A DNA stretch of 64,000 bases from Flavobacteriales bacterium (GCA_016704485.1 JADJAA010000001.1:2323501-2387500), one strand, 5' to 3'. Numbered from the stretch's first letter, positions 11,601 to 20,301 are shown. Notes: generated from the sequence alone by a model not told the origin. Program-made: numbers and translations.

Positions 11601-12756
11601 TTGTGAGGAATTGGTTGTGACTACTACAAATCTTAGTTCCGGATCCAATATGGCATTCGAGTGGAACATGAGCGACGGCACACAGTACAATGACACGAAT
11701 GTGGTCCATACTTTTTCCGGACCGGGTACGTACGATATAACGTTGGTCATTACCGATCTATGGGGATGCGTACCGGACGTTACTTCCAACATCCAGGTGA
11801 TCATCGATCCATTGGTTCCGGTAACTGCGGCTTTTACCGTTCAACAAACCGATAGCTGCACGTTACTGCTGGTTTCAACCACGAATTCCAGCATAGGTAA
11901 TGTGAGTTATAATTGGGATATGGGCGACGGTACGATCTACGATACGTTCGAACCCACACATGCCTACGATGAGCCCGGAACATACACCGTTACCCTTTCA
12001 ATTGCCGATCTTGATTGTGGACAAAGCGATGAATATTCCTTGCCAGTGACGTTGATCAATGATCTACCAACCAGTCTTGTTCCACAAGCAGTGATCTGCC
12101 TTGGTGAGACCACCGTGCTCGACGCCACTGCGGATGTTGACACTTATTCGTGGAACACTGGTGAAACCACACCGACCATCACCGTTGCAGAAGGGGGGAT
12201 CTATTTTGTTGAAGTAGTTGCCGGAACATGTACGGGCCGTGATACCGTTGAAGTTCTACAAGCGGTGGAATTTGATCTTTCGGATTCATTGATCGCTTGT
12301 CCTCGTGCTGAGGTTCTTCTATCCATACCGATAGAGGGAACGGCCTATCAATGGGTAATGGGAGGGACCAATAGAACACAACTTGTGTACGGTGAAGGCG
12401 CTTACCCGTTTACGGTTTGGGATGAGCTCAACTGCCCACACCTGGATACGATAACCGTTCTGCCAAAAGACCCGGATGCGTTTTTATTCGCTCCTAATGC
12501 ATTCACACCGGATGATGATGGAAGAAATGATACGTTCATAATTACAGGGTATGGTGAAGGGATTACCGAGCTGCTCATTTTTAACCGTTGGGGTGAGAAG
12601 ATCTACGAAACCGGTTCACCGATCAGACCATGGGATGGTACATTCAAAGGCACTCCGGTAAAGAACGATGTGTACGTTTATCGCTTGGAATACAACGCCG
12701 AATGCACACCGACTGAGCAAGTGACCAAGTTGGGACACGTGATGGTGGTGCGATAA
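8602..12756 (+). CDS. Giant secreted SBBP/PKD-repeat protein with T9SS sorting domain (subtype A)
   Basis: A protein of 1384 residues beginning with a signal peptide (MNISLIRSWCVMFFAGLILS) and a His/Asp-rich mature N-terminus (DGHEHDPADSH). The domain order copies that of 891-5003: N-terminal domain (NKGQWLSKVLYRAEVNG), SBBP propeller repeats, five PKD domains, two Ig-like modules, and a gliding C-terminal domain (FAPNAFTPDDDGRNDTF) ending GHVMVVR. One PKD copy reads MSDGT instead of MGDGT. The gap of 206 bases before it holds no recognisable gene. It is convergent with uvrA, 30 bases away. Predicted surface adhesin exported by type IX secretion; ligand unknown. Confidence 0.9.
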   Translation: MNISLIRSWCVMFFAGLILSSSAKDGHEHDPADSHVIQGHASTGVSFIANKGQWLSKVLYRAEVNGLALFAELDGITFSKLQEDAGDLLHEVHLNRTSDQPTVHGHAWRMKFVGANINPRLEAGRRKQHHLNYFLGNDPSKWAGEVPCFYDIAYTDLWPEVNMHWYSEDGMYKYDILLDAGADHHQIDLAYEGLDGIHLRNDGALVLGTSVGEVIEMKPVAWYADGAKEKLDCNFVVNGNSVGFSFGAEVDHSRPIVIDPLLLASTLSGTGDIGTSENYGHASTFDEQGHIYTGARSFGQGYPTNVGSFQLNFGGGFTDIVISKLSADGSALMYATYLGGNDDDLPHSMVVNANEELFVLGSSSSFDYPVSMGAYDTSLNGPGFGITDIVITHLNSNGSAIIGSTYLGGADMDGFNQIAYNYGDNFRGEIVLEAAGNCVVAASTSSTDFPVTPGALQAANAGQQDAVLVSLDPALSILLFSTYIGGAGMDAGYGLTPDGTGGYFVCGAAEGQGFPITPGVFAPAYSGGANDAFVAHISGNGSVMAQSTFFGTTSLDQAFFVDTDQDGFVYIYGESAGTIPITPAGTYGTPGDVFVAKLEPDLSATLITTEMGDGTDLAPIAFLVDVCGHIYISMHAGPYAMGFGMPITANALQATGGFYLAAFDADLTSLLFGSYYGGDGDHVDGGTSRFDKDGIVYQGVCTDFGFNTTANAFSSTYPFGYDIGVFKIDFQVAAVNAAGGSNINEGCAPVEIEFSNTSTGDQWIWDFGDGSPTVSIFEPTYTYTTQGSYTVMLIAYDSLTCTVADTITFPITINTAQVLTAGFTISQTVDCSVFQVQTTNTTTGSGVSFQWNMGDGTTYTDTNVVHNYATAGTYDVQLIAYDPVGCAQPDTVVSTIVIAEPILLEAAFTIEQLPDCDDLLVSTTNTSIGNAPVYTWIMGDGTQLTGTDITHVFSGAGTYTVELIAVDSTTCNIADTVSVQVIIDPLIQIVADFTIDQVLDCEELVVTTTNLSSGSNMAFEWNMSDGTQYNDTNVVHTFSGPGTYDITLVITDLWGCVPDVTSNIQVIIDPLVPVTAAFTVQQTDSCTLLLVSTTNSSIGNVSYNWDMGDGTIYDTFEPTHAYDEPGTYTVTLSIADLDCGQSDEYSLPVTLINDLPTSLVPQAVICLGETTVLDATADVDTYSWNTGETTPTITVAEGGIYFVEVVAGTCTGRDTVEVLQAVEFDLSDSLIACPRAEVLLSIPIEGTAYQWVMGGTNRTQLVYGEGAYPFTVWDELNCPHLDTITVLPKDPDAFLFAPNAFTPDDDGRNDTFIITGYGEGITELLIFNRWGEKIYETGSPIRPWDGTFKGTPVKNDVYVYRLEYNAECTPTEQVTKLGHVMVVR

Positions 12757-12786
12757 CGCCTATATACCAAAGCAAGTCTAGTGCGA

Positions 12787-15576
12787 TCACGCTAAGAACT
12801 GCGCCGTATACGATCCCTTCGCGGTTTTCAATTCCTCTGGTGTGCCTTCAAATACGAGTTGGCCACCGCCATCTCCGCCTTCAGGGCCGAGGTCTATTAC
12901 GTGGTCCGCACATTTGATCACTTCGACATTATGCTCGATCACCAACACGCTGTGGCCGTTGCTGATCAGCATGTCGAATGCCTTCAACAATTTAGCGATG
13001 TCATGGAAATGCAGACCCGTTGTAGGTTCATCAAAAATGAAGAGCGTTGGTTTTTCATCCTGACCTTTCGCTAGGAAACTGGCCAGCTTGATACGTTGCG
13101 CCTCACCGCCCGAAAGCGTGCTGCTGCTCTGTCCCAACTTCACGTAACCTAGACCGGTTTCTTGCAACGGTAACAGCTTGTTCACAATGCGTGTACATGC
13201 GTTGGAGTTGCCATGTTCCTGGAAGAAGCCGATCGCATCATCCACGGTCATGTCGAGCAATTCAGCTACATCGGTAGCGGCGAATTTCACATCCAGGATC
13301 TCTTCCTTGAACCGCTTTCCATTGCACGCTTCACACTTCAGATTGATGTTCGCCATGAACTGCATTTCAATGTGTACTTCGCCTTCGCCTTGGCACACAT
13401 CACACCGCCCGCCATCCACATTGAAACTGAAGTAGGCAGGCTTGTAACCGCGCATTTTCGCCACATCGATCTCACTATAAAGTGTGCGGATCTCATCCCA
13501 TGCCTTCACATAGGTAACCGGATTACTGCGGCTACTGCGCCCGATCGGGTTCTGGTCGATCATTTCAACGGCCTTTAACCGCTTGATGTCACCCAACAAT
13601 GCCTTGTGTTCGCCCGGACGTTCGCTGTATCCTTCCAACTCCCGCTTCAGAGCGGGGTAGAGGATGCGCTTTACCAAGGTCGTCTTGCCACTGCCACTTA
13701 CCCCTGTGATCACGGTGAGCATGTTCAACGGAAAGGCCACATCGATGCCCTTCAAGTTGTGTTCACGTGCTCCGTTCAATATCAATTTGTCCTTAACGGG
13801 TCTTCGTTTGGTCGGGGTCGGAATTTGCTCACGGCCGGTCAGGTACTTCGCCGTTAGACCATCGCTTTTGATAAGGTCGGCATGGGTACCGGAGAAGACC
13901 ACTTCACCTCCATGACTGCCGGCCATCGGGCCCATATCAATGATGTGATCGGCTGCACGCATGACCTCTTCATCATGTTCAACAACGATCACCGTGTTAC
14001 CAAGGTCGCGTAATTTCTTCAGCACTTCGATCAACGCCAGTGTGTCCCGTGGGTGCAACCCGATGCTCGGTTCATCCAGAATATACATGCTTCCGACCAA
14101 GCTGCTACCAAGCGAAGTGGCCAGATCGATCCGCTGCGTTTCACCTCCACTCAACGTATTGCTGCGCCGTTCCAATGTGAGATACCCCACGCCAACTTCA
14201 TTAAGATACTGAAGGCGATTCGTGATCTCCTTTAACAAGCGTGAGGCGATGCGTTGATCCTGTTCATTCAATTCTACCGTTCGGAAGAATTCGTAGCATT
14301 CGCGGATCGGCAAAGCCACCAGTTCCGTGATGTCCTTGCCGGCTACTTTTACGTAACGTGCTTCGGGTTTCAATCGCGAACCCTCGCAAAGCGGGCAGGT
14401 GGTCTTGCCCTTGTATCTACTACCGAGCACACGGTATTGGATCTTGTAGCTTTTCTCTTCAACATATTTGAAGAACCGATCGATCCCATTCACGCCTTTT
14501 CCTCCCTTCCAAAGCAGGTCCAACTGTTCCTTGGAAAGTTCATGGATCGGACGGTGGATCGGGAAATCATATGCTTCGCTGGCGACAATGAACTTCTCTT
14601 TCCACTCGCTCAATTTTTCCCCGCGCCAAGGTGCAACGGCCTCGTCGTACACGCTCAGGGTCTTGTTCGGTATCACCAGGTCCGCATCAATTCCGATCAC
14701 ATTGCCATATCCCTCACATTTCGGACAGGCCCCTACCGGATCATTGAAACTGAACAGGTTCGGAATAGGTTCCTCGAACGTGATCCCGTCCAGTTCGAAT
14801 TTATCGCTGAAGCCCATTTGGCGCTGTTTGCCTTTGGCATCATCACCCAACAGGATCAATTCACCTTGGCCTTCGAAAAAGGCACCCTCTGCACTATCCG
14901 CAATGCGGCTTTCGCTTTCTTCATTGCCAGGGTCAACGGTCAATCGATCCAAGACCAGGAACCATGTGCCTGTGGGTTCCGTCTTGGCTTTCAGAAGATC
15001 CTCGATCCGGTGAACATCCGTTCCATCGTGAACACGTGCGAATCCTTGTTGTTGCAGAATATCGAGGTGTTCATGCAGTTTCCGACCCTCTGGCCTATGG
15101 ATGGGGGACAGCATTAGCACTACACCGTCCTTTGGGTAGCTGTTAACGCCAGCCACCACATCTTCAATGGTATTCCGCTTCACTTCTTGGCCGCTTGCCG
15201 GGCTGATGGTGTGACCTGCTCGTGCGAAGAGCAGTTTCATATGGTCATATACCTCGGTGCTGGTTCCCACTGTACTACGCGGGTTGCTGGTCATCACCTT
15301 TTGCTCAATGGCAATGGCCGGGCTTATTCCGATGATGCGATCCACATCCGGCTTTTCCAGACGTCCCAAGAACTGACGTGCGTAGCTGCTGAGGCTCTCC
15401 ACATAACGCCGTTGCCCTTCAGCATAGAGGGTATCGAACGCCAAGCTGCTCTTGCCACTACCGCTCAGACCGGTTACCACCACCAATTTGCCCCGCGGAA
15501 TATCCACATTGATGTTCTTCAGGTTATGCACCCTTGCGCCTTGGACACGGATGAAACCATGTGCTTTCGGTCGCAT
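12787..15576 (-). CDS. uvrA: Excinuclease ABC subunit A
   Basis: UvrA is the damage-recognition ATPase of nucleotide excision repair; it loads UvrB onto distorted DNA. The 929 residues match the normal family length. Two ABC ATPase halves are seen, with Walker A loops GLSGSGKSSLAFD near residue 36 and GVSGSGKTTLVKR near 640, and signature motifs LSGGETQRI and LSGGEAQRI. Zinc-binding CxxC pairs are present (CPKC, CPLC, CDVC with CEAC). The start MRPKAHGF directly precedes the conserved IRVQGARVHNLKNI strand. It is transcribed alone and converges with the surface protein genes. Confidence 0.98.
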   Translation of the reverse strand: MRPKAHGFIRVQGARVHNLKNINVDIPRGKLVVVTGLSGSGKSSLAFDTLYAEGQRRYVESLSSYARQFLGRLEKPDVDRIIGISPAIAIEQKVMTSNPRSTVGTSTEVYDHMKLLFARAGHTISPASGQEVKRNTIEDVVAGVNSYPKDGVVLMLSPIHRPEGRKLHEHLDILQQQGFARVHDGTDVHRIEDLLKAKTEPTGTWFLVLDRLTVDPGNEESESRIADSAEGAFFEGQGELILLGDDAKGKQRQMGFSDKFELDGITFEEPIPNLFSFNDPVGACPKCEGYGNVIGIDADLVIPNKTLSVYDEAVAPWRGEKLSEWKEKFIVASEAYDFPIHRPIHELSKEQLDLLWKGGKGVNGIDRFFKYVEEKSYKIQYRVLGSRYKGKTTCPLCEGSRLKPEARYVKVAGKDITELVALPIRECYEFFRTVELNEQDQRIASRLLKEITNRLQYLNEVGVGYLTLERRSNTLSGGETQRIDLATSLGSSLVGSMYILDEPSIGLHPRDTLALIEVLKKLRDLGNTVIVVEHDEEVMRAADHIIDMGPMAGSHGGEVVFSGTHADLIKSDGLTAKYLTGREQIPTPTKRRPVKDKLILNGAREHNLKGIDVAFPLNMLTVITGVSGSGKTTLVKRILYPALKRELEGYSERPGEHKALLGDIKRLKAVEMIDQNPIGRSSRSNPVTYVKAWDEIRTLYSEIDVAKMRGYKPAYFSFNVDGGRCDVCQGEGEVHIEMQFMANINLKCEACNGKRFKEEILDVKFAATDVAELLDMTVDDAIGFFQEHGNSNACTRIVNKLLPLQETGLGYVKLGQSSSTLSGGEAQRIKLASFLAKGQDEKPTLFIFDEPTTGLHFHDIAKLLKAFDMLISNGHSVLVIEHNVEVIKCADHVIDLGPEGGDGGGQLVFEGTPEELKTAKGSYTAQFLA

Positions 15577-15777
15577 AGGTGTCGAAGGGTTTTTTGCCGC
15601 TGTTGTGGTCTTTTCGATGGGATAGGGAGGATTGAGCGGCGCAAATTTAACCTTATGGATCCGGGTTGAAGTAGAAAATGAATAAGTAATAATGAGAGGT
15701 GATACAGATAGAAAGAATTAAAGAGAGATAGAAAGCACCGCAACCGCCAATACGCATCCTTAGCGTCGATCCTGTCA

Positions 15778-15796
15778 TCCCGGCCTTGAGCCGGGA
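15778..15796. repeat. Short REP-like hairpin
   Basis: TCCCGGC and GCCGGGA form a perfect 7-bp stem around the loop CTTGA. The surrounding GTCATCCCGG wording resembles dispersed intergenic palindromes common in bacterial genomes. No T-tract follows, so it is not a typical terminator. Confidence 0.5.
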
Positions 15797-15984
15797 GGGT
15801 CGACCAGAGGTGAATATTACTTAGCGGTGCAAATGGAATTTTTATTTAGATCTCAAAATTCATGAATCCAGAAAGAAATCACTGCACCAGCGAACATGCA
15901 TTGCCCTCAGGTGAACGAACTAGCGCTATGACCATAAAATAATGCTGAAGGAGCAAGGAACGTTAGCCCAAAAGCAGTTATCGG

Positions 15985-16017
15985 TTTGCCTTTTATGAGT
16001 TCAAGGCATTATCTTTG
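15985..16017 (+). promoter_or_regulatory. Bacteroidota-type promoter for the ECF sigma factor gene
   Basis: TTTG (15985-15988) and TATCTTTG (16010-16017) are 21 bases apart, matching the Bacteroidota primary sigma consensus TTTG / TAnnTTTG. The transcript would begin near 16024 and carry a leader of about 200 bases before the gene. Confidence 0.5.
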
Positions 16018-16227
16018 CCTATGTAAGGCTGAAAAACAATTTTTTTAAGGCACTACACAATATCCATATGACAGGCAACGTTCCTTGTACCGAATCACGT
16101 CTGTAAACCAATGACCAACACACCCACTGCACTTAGCAGAGGGTCATACACCAAAACCTAGACCAGATAGCAAGACCTCTACCCTCTACATTTTTCGATC
16201 CACAACGGACCAAAAAAGGGCAAGGCC

Positions 16228-16839
16228 ATGCTATCAAAAAGTCAAAGGACCGCTACTGCGGAGGTGTCTACGGACCAACAACTTGTGCGTGCATATTTGG
16301 AGGGCAGTGAAGCCGCCTTCGAAACATTGCTGTTGCGCCACAAACGCAAAGTGTGGTCGCATGTGTACTTGCTTGTACGCGACCGTGAACTTACTGAGGA
16401 TATCTTCCAAGAGGCATTCATCAAAGTGGTGAATACCCTGAAGAACGGTAAGTACAACGAGGAAGGTAAGTTCCTGCCTTGGGTCATTCGCATTGCCCAC
16501 AACTTGGTGATCGACCACTTCCGCCGCAATAAGAAAATGAAACTTGTGCGTAGCAATGAGGACCATGATGTGTTTGCCACCATTGCACAACCCGGCAAGA
16601 ACGTGGAGCAGCGCATGGTGAATGTGCAGATCGATGCGGATGTACGGAAGCTCATTGAATCACTCCCCGATGAACAAAGGGAGGTGGTTATCATGCGGAC
16701 CTACTTGAGCATGAGTTTCAAAGAGATCTCCGAGCAAACGGACGTGAGCATCAATACGGCATTGGGTCGTATGCGTTATGCCCTGATCAATATGCGGAGA
16801 ATGATCAAGGAAAGGGACCTGGTGCTCGAACGCGCATAG
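16228..16839 (+). CDS. ECF-type RNA polymerase sigma factor
   Basis: A sigma-70 family protein of 203 residues with only regions 2 and 4, as in the extracytoplasmic function group. Region 2 (residues about 25-100) contains the core-binding and -10 recognition helices (DIFQEAFIKV, then WVIRIAHNLVIDHFRR). Region 4 (about 140-195) contains LPDEQREVVIMR and the helix-turn-helix MSFKEISEQTDVSINTALGR. No anti-sigma gene follows; the gene ends at a strong terminator, so it is probably a single-gene unit controlled by its long leader or at the protein level. Its regulon cannot be read from the window. Confidence 0.93.
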   Translation: MLSKSQRTATAEVSTDQQLVRAYLEGSEAAFETLLLRHKRKVWSHVYLLVRDRELTEDIFQEAFIKVVNTLKNGKYNEEGKFLPWVIRIAHNLVIDHFRRNKKMKLVRSNEDHDVFATIAQPGKNVEQRMVNVQIDADVRKLIESLPDEQREVVIMRTYLSMSFKEISEQTDVSINTALGRMRYALINMRRMIKERDLVLERA

Positions 16840-16860
16840 GTAGAAGTTAAGATTCCAAGG

Positions 16861-16897
16861 CGGCGGGCACAAATAGTGGGTCCGCCGCTATTTTTTT
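16861..16897 (+). terminator. Rho-independent terminator of the sigma factor gene
   Basis: CGGCGG and CCGCCG pair across a loop containing a smaller CAC/GTG stem, and a run of seven T (16891-16897) follows. It lies 21 bases after the stop codon. Confidence 0.85.
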
Positions 16898-16969
16898 GTG
16901 GTACCCATGCAATACGCGGAACCGGGTCGGCGTTAGAGCATCATTGAAAGAAACTTAACCCTCTAGTTT

Positions 16970-17143
16970 ATGGCCCACTCTACCCTTCGTAAGAAGAACT
17001 CGCGCAACACACCAAAGACCCCGAAGAACCACCTGAGTATGGGTCCACGCGCCAACACCATCCAACTTATTCTAGGCTACTCCCGCGCACTTCGCGTTGT
17101 CGATGCACCTCCAGTAGGAAAGATCGATATTGTGTTGAACTAG
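16970..17143 (+). CDS. Small basic protein of 57 residues, function unknown
   Basis: The open frame from ATG 16970 to TAG 17141-17143 encodes 57 residues. The first third is very basic (STLRKKNSRNTPKTPKN); the rest is a compact hydrophobic segment, NTIQLILGYSRALRVVDA, ending in GKIDIVLN. The alternation of a charged tail and a structured helix-plus-strand, and the ending in two hydrophobic residues before LN, look like a conserved small Bacteroidota protein rather than chance, but I cannot name the family. It stands between a terminator and a symmetrical hairpin, so it would be its own transcription unit. Confidence 0.55.
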   Translation: MAHSTLRKKNSRNTPKTPKNHLSMGPRANTIQLILGYSRALRVVDAPPVGKIDIVLN

Positions 17144-17157
17144 TTCTTGGCTTTACG

Positions 17158-17201
17158 CTTTTAGAATCATTAGTCGTATAAGCGACAAACGATTCTAAAC
17201 G
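17158..17201. terminator. Symmetrical hairpin between convergent genes
   Basis: TTAGAATC (17161-17168) and GATTCTAA (17191-17198) pair perfectly, with an inner GTCG/CGAC stem. It sits between the small gene at 16970 and the desaturase gene on the other strand, so it could end transcription from both sides. There is no T-tract on either strand, which lowers confidence. Confidence 0.45.
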
Positions 17202-17248
17202 CACAGCAATGCCATTTACGTTCAACCAACAACCAAAGCAAGGGATTG

Positions 17249-18304
17249 CTACACCTTCGAACTCTTCCAGTTCATCTCCTTGAAGCCGATCATTCTCCCT
17301 TTAACGGGATCCCAAACCTTCAACCGAAGACACCGGATCATTTCACCAGGCATCAAAGAAGTCGTCTTCGCGTTCTTCAATTCCGGGATGGCCTTGTGTG
17401 CTTCTGGAAGGCGGTAGAATGGGATGCGAGCATTGAGGTGGTGTACATGGTGGAAACCGATGTTGCCAGTGAACCAATGCATGATCTTGCTCATACGCAT
17501 GTAGCTGCTGCTCCCTAGTGCTGCATTCACGTAACTCCAACCTTCTTTATCGCTGAATGTTGCTGTTGGGAAGTTATGCTGTGCGTAGAACAAGTATGCG
17601 CCAAGACCAAGAGAAATAACAGCAGGAGCAATAAAGCCCAGCCAGAACGCCGTCCAGCCAAGGGTCAGAACGATCGTTGTGCCTACACCTACGTGCAATA
17701 TCAAGGCAAGCAATGAGTCCCAGTGCTTTGCGCGATTGTTGATGAAAGAACGCACGCACATGCCGAACAGGAACACGAAAATGTATCCGAAGGCAATCGT
17801 GATCGGGTGGCGAATGAACAGGTAGACCGCACGTTCCTTTTTGGTGAAGGACTTGAACTTTTCCGTTGTAACGATAGGGTAGGATCCAATGCTACTGGTG
17901 TAGAGTTTACTGTTGTGTGTGTGGTGGTGGTCGTGGCTCCGTTTCCAGATGCTGGTAGGTGCCAGAATGTAGAGCCCAAAAAGCGTCATGAACGCATCGG
18001 CGATCTTCGATTTTTGCAGGATGGCCTTGTGTTGATGATCGTGATAGATGATGAACATCCGCGCGATCGTCAGTCCTGTAAGTACGCTCGCGATCGCTTT
18101 TAGCCAAATGGGTGTTGTTGGCCAAAATATGACGAAATAGAACGTTGCCATAAGCATGCTCGTACTTACCAAATGCCACCAGCTTTTCGCACGTATTTCC
18201 TGTGCGAATTGCTTCGTGGCAAGGATCAATTCCTTCTCCGTGCGCACTTTCATGCTTGGTGCAAAGGCCCTCGGTGCTTCCATCGTTTGTGTGTCCACAG
18301 CCAT
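17249..18304 (-). CDS. Membrane fatty acid desaturase
   Basis: A membrane-bound di-iron desaturase of up to 351 residues that would introduce a double bond into acyl chains. The three histidine boxes are intact: HDHQH at residues 88-92, HDHHHTH at 124-130 and HHVHH at 285-289. Hydrophobic helices flank them (about 45-85, 165-185, 200-240). The long start overlaps the preceding acyltransferase gene by 55 bases; a start at Met18 (18253, MKVRTEKELI) gives an exact ATGA overlap with that gene's stop and would fit the coupling seen elsewhere in the window. With the acyltransferase next door it suggests joint tailoring of membrane or lipid A acyl chains. Substrate position is unknown. Confidence 0.9.
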   Translation of the reverse strand: MAVDTQTMEAPRAFAPSMKVRTEKELILATKQFAQEIRAKSWWHLVSTSMLMATFYFVIFWPTTPIWLKAIASVLTGLTIARMFIIYHDHQHKAILQKSKIADAFMTLFGLYILAPTSIWKRSHDHHHTHNSKLYTSSIGSYPIVTTEKFKSFTKKERAVYLFIRHPITIAFGYIFVFLFGMCVRSFINNRAKHWDSLLALILHVGVGTTIVLTLGWTAFWLGFIAPAVISLGLGAYLFYAQHNFPTATFSDKEGWSYVNAALGSSSYMRMSKIMHWFTGNIGFHHVHHLNARIPFYRLPEAHKAIPELKNAKTTSLMPGEMIRCLRLKVWDPVKGRMIGFKEMNWKSSKV

Positions 18305-19131
18305 ATATCGCTATTCTCTTTTATATCTTGTTCCAATCGTTGCGTATGGATCTTCGTGATCTCACCTTCCTGAGTGTTGGTCGGTGTTTCCACTAAAGTC
18401 TCCACTTTCATGTTGTAGTGCCCACGTCGCGGTCGAGTGATCGAAATGTACACTACAGGATATCCCAGCTTCTTGGCTAAATTCTCCGTGCCTTGAAATA
18501 CTGGTGTTTCCTGATTCATAAAGGTAAGCCAAAATGCCCGTTCCGGAGATGGTGTCTGATCGGCTATGAACGCAGTTGCTGTTAATAAGTGCCGATCCCG
18601 AAGCATGCTTTTGCTGGCTTCCCGCATGGAATAAAGACGTGTTCCATGGCGTGTTCTCATTTTAAGGATCAACGCATCGAAATGCTTGTTCTGTAAGGGA
18701 TGGTAGATCACATACAGTTGTGGTAGACCGGGTTCGTGGCTGTATCTGGCACCCGCCAATTCCCAATTCCCAAAATGACCTAACACAATGATAATGCTCT
18801 GATCCCGCTGTGCATAATTCTTTAGGATCTCTATCCCGTGCAACGTCACCCGTTCCTTTAGCGCTTCGGGCGAAATGGTCAATGTTTTCAACGTTTCTAA
18901 CGTCAGATCACAGAACCAACTGTAGAATCGTTTCGCTATGGCCTGGAGCTCTGTCTCGCTCTTTTCGGGAAAACTGTTGCGCAGATTGGTCATGACCACC
19001 TGTTTCCTATAGCCGATAACGCCGAATAGGACAAAATTCATCAGGTCCGAAAGCACATAAAGCAATCGGAACGGTAGCATCGATATGCCATAAATGAACG
19101 GAAGCGCTATGTAGTAACCAATGGTACCCAT
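18250..19131 (-). CDS. Lysophospholipid/lipid A acyltransferase (LpxL/HtrB family)
   Basis: A protein of the lauroyl/myristoyl acyltransferase family that adds a secondary acyl chain to lipid A or a related lipid at the inner membrane. The catalytic H-x4-E motif is seen as HFGNWE, after an N-terminal membrane helix (IALPFIYGISMLPFRLLYVL). The downstream conserved segment ADQTPSPERAFWLTF, GTENLAKKLGYPVV and the ending WLWTHKRWKHR are typical. I start it at Met 19131 (MGTIGYYIAL), just before the membrane helix; an upstream Met at 19164 adds 11 charged residues. The first gene of a two-gene unit with the desaturase. Confidence 0.9.
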   Translation of the reverse strand: MGTIGYYIALPFIYGISMLPFRLLYVLSDLMNFVLFGVIGYRKQVVMTNLRNSFPEKSETELQAIAKRFYSWFCDLTLETLKTLTISPEALKERVTLHGIEILKNYAQRDQSIIIVLGHFGNWELAGARYSHEPGLPQLYVIYHPLQNKHFDALILKMRTRHGTRLYSMREASKSMLRDRHLLTATAFIADQTPSPERAFWLTFMNQETPVFQGTENLAKKLGYPVVYISITRPRRGHYNMKVETLVETPTNTQEGEITKIHTQRLEQDIKENSDIWLWTHKRWKHRGPLHQA

Positions 19132-19176
19132 GGACCGGCGCGAAGTTAAGTCGCGAGGGTCCACGGTTCATCCGGC

Positions 19177-20253
19177 TCAGTACCGAAGCAGCAATGCTAT
19201 ACCCTTGTATTCGGCTAACAGCCCATTCGGTAGGATACGTACCTCGCCACCCATTCGGATCTGTTCTTCGATGATGTCGTCCACGATGTCATCCACTACG
19301 CCCGGAGCCTTCGGATCTTTCACAAGTTCAATGTGTTCTCCGTTCACTTTGGCCGCTATGCGTAGGTCGCGTTCCACCAACAACGTCATTCCACTGCCTT
19401 CACGGACCTGCCTCCAGATGTCGATGATCGATGTGCTGTGCATCGTGGCCGGTGCTTTTCGCAAGACCTCAAGGTCCGCGAGATGACGCTTCTTTTGATC
19501 TTCGTAGGCCAGCGTCCATGCCGCCTTCACTACTGCCGCAGGAGCGGTTTCATCGTAACTGCCGTGCAGATTCCCGATGTAGATGGATGCATCCTCGGCA
19601 GCGGCTACCAAATGCGGGTATTGTTCATGGGTGCACGCCACCACCACTCGGCCCTTTATGCCGACCACTTTCCTCACCGCCCGATCCACGTCCAAATTGA
19701 ACTCACGCAGTAGGTTCGTCTGACCTGTCGAATGACTCGCCGCATGGGAATTGGCCGCAGAGCGTTTGTTGCGCATCGGGAATGTACCGTGTGCCTCACC
19801 TACGAGTCGATCGTTCGAGGCATGGTACAGGTTTGCTCCTTTAGTGCCAAGCACCAGAACATGGTGATCCACTCCGCCCAATTTCCAACGGATGACCTCT
19901 CGAGTAACGAAGGTGTCGTCGACCGCAGCGCGTTCATCCACAGGGAACGGAAGCCGCACCACTTCGGTGATATCCGAGGCAATGAAAATGGCCATACCTT
20001 CCTCGTTGTGGCGGTGGTCGATGGCCCCAGCTACGGCACCTAGTCGCTCCAAAATGGCGGCCATGGAGCGTTTGTCACCGAGTTCCAATATGCGCTCCTC
20101 GGCTTCTTTCGCGAGACGCCGTAGGATGAGCTCGTCCTGATCCGAATCCGGTATGGTCCGGTGTGTCGGGAACAATAGGCTTATGCATGGACCTTCGCGA
20201 TCGGCCATCAAACGGTGTATCAATTCGTTGTGAAGTAATGTCGTTGTGCTCAT
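19177..20253 (-). CDS. Balon-like ribosome hibernation factor (bacterial eRF1-like family)
   Basis: A protein of 358 residues that looks like the bacterial homologues of archaeal/eukaryotic release factor 1, the group that includes the hibernation factor Balon (AOC03_06830 family). Evidence is the N-terminal CISLLFPTHR segment at residues about 22-32, the following helix of paired charged residues, a central eRF1-like core (VLVLGTKGANLYHASNDR, then GRVVVACTHEQYPHLVA), and the family-typical ending GIALLLRY. Balon binds the ribosomal A site during cold or stationary phase; a similar role here is inferred, since I see no experiment-specific motif. A CRP/FNR-type site stands 50 bases upstream, pointing to induction under oxygen or energy limitation. 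Confidence 0.75.
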   Translation of the reverse strand: MSTTTLLHNELIHRLMADREGPCISLLFPTHRTIPDSDQDELILRRLAKEAEERILELGDKRSMAAILERLGAVAGAIDHRHNEEGMAIFIASDITEVVRLPFPVDERAAVDDTFVTREVIRWKLGGVDHHVLVLGTKGANLYHASNDRLVGEAHGTFPMRNKRSAANSHAASHSTGQTNLLREFNLDVDRAVRKVVGIKGRVVVACTHEQYPHLVAAAEDASIYIGNLHGSYDETAPAAVVKAAWTLAYEDQKKRHLADLEVLRKAPATMHSTSIIDIWRQVREGSGMTLLVERDLRIAAKVNGEHIELVKDPKAPGVVDDIVDDIIEEQIRMGGEVRILPNGLLAEYKGIALLLRY

Positions 20254-20301
20254 GGTTTCTTAGATATGCAAGGAAAGTACGCATACTTTCCTGATCCGAT
20301 C

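Larger units (their letters stand above)
15577..16227. other. Intergenic region between uvrA and the sigma factor gene
   Basis: No gene is supported in these 651 bases, which separate two divergent genes. They hold a possible -7 box for uvrA on the minus strand (TAAATTTG, 15649 to 15642, without a convincing -33 partner), a short REP-like hairpin at 15778-15796 and a promoter for the sigma factor gene at 15985-16017. The stretch 15660-15750 is purine rich and low in complexity. A leader of about 200 bases would precede the sigma factor gene; I see no known riboswitch in it. Confidence 0.6.

Noticed and set aside
12757..12786. Terminator between the surface protein gene and uvrA
   Set aside because: Only an imperfect short palindrome without T-tract is present.
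14254..15117. Long open frame of 287 codons on the plus strand
   Set aside because: It lies fully antisense to uvrA, whose motifs are complete; the translated product shows no family pattern.
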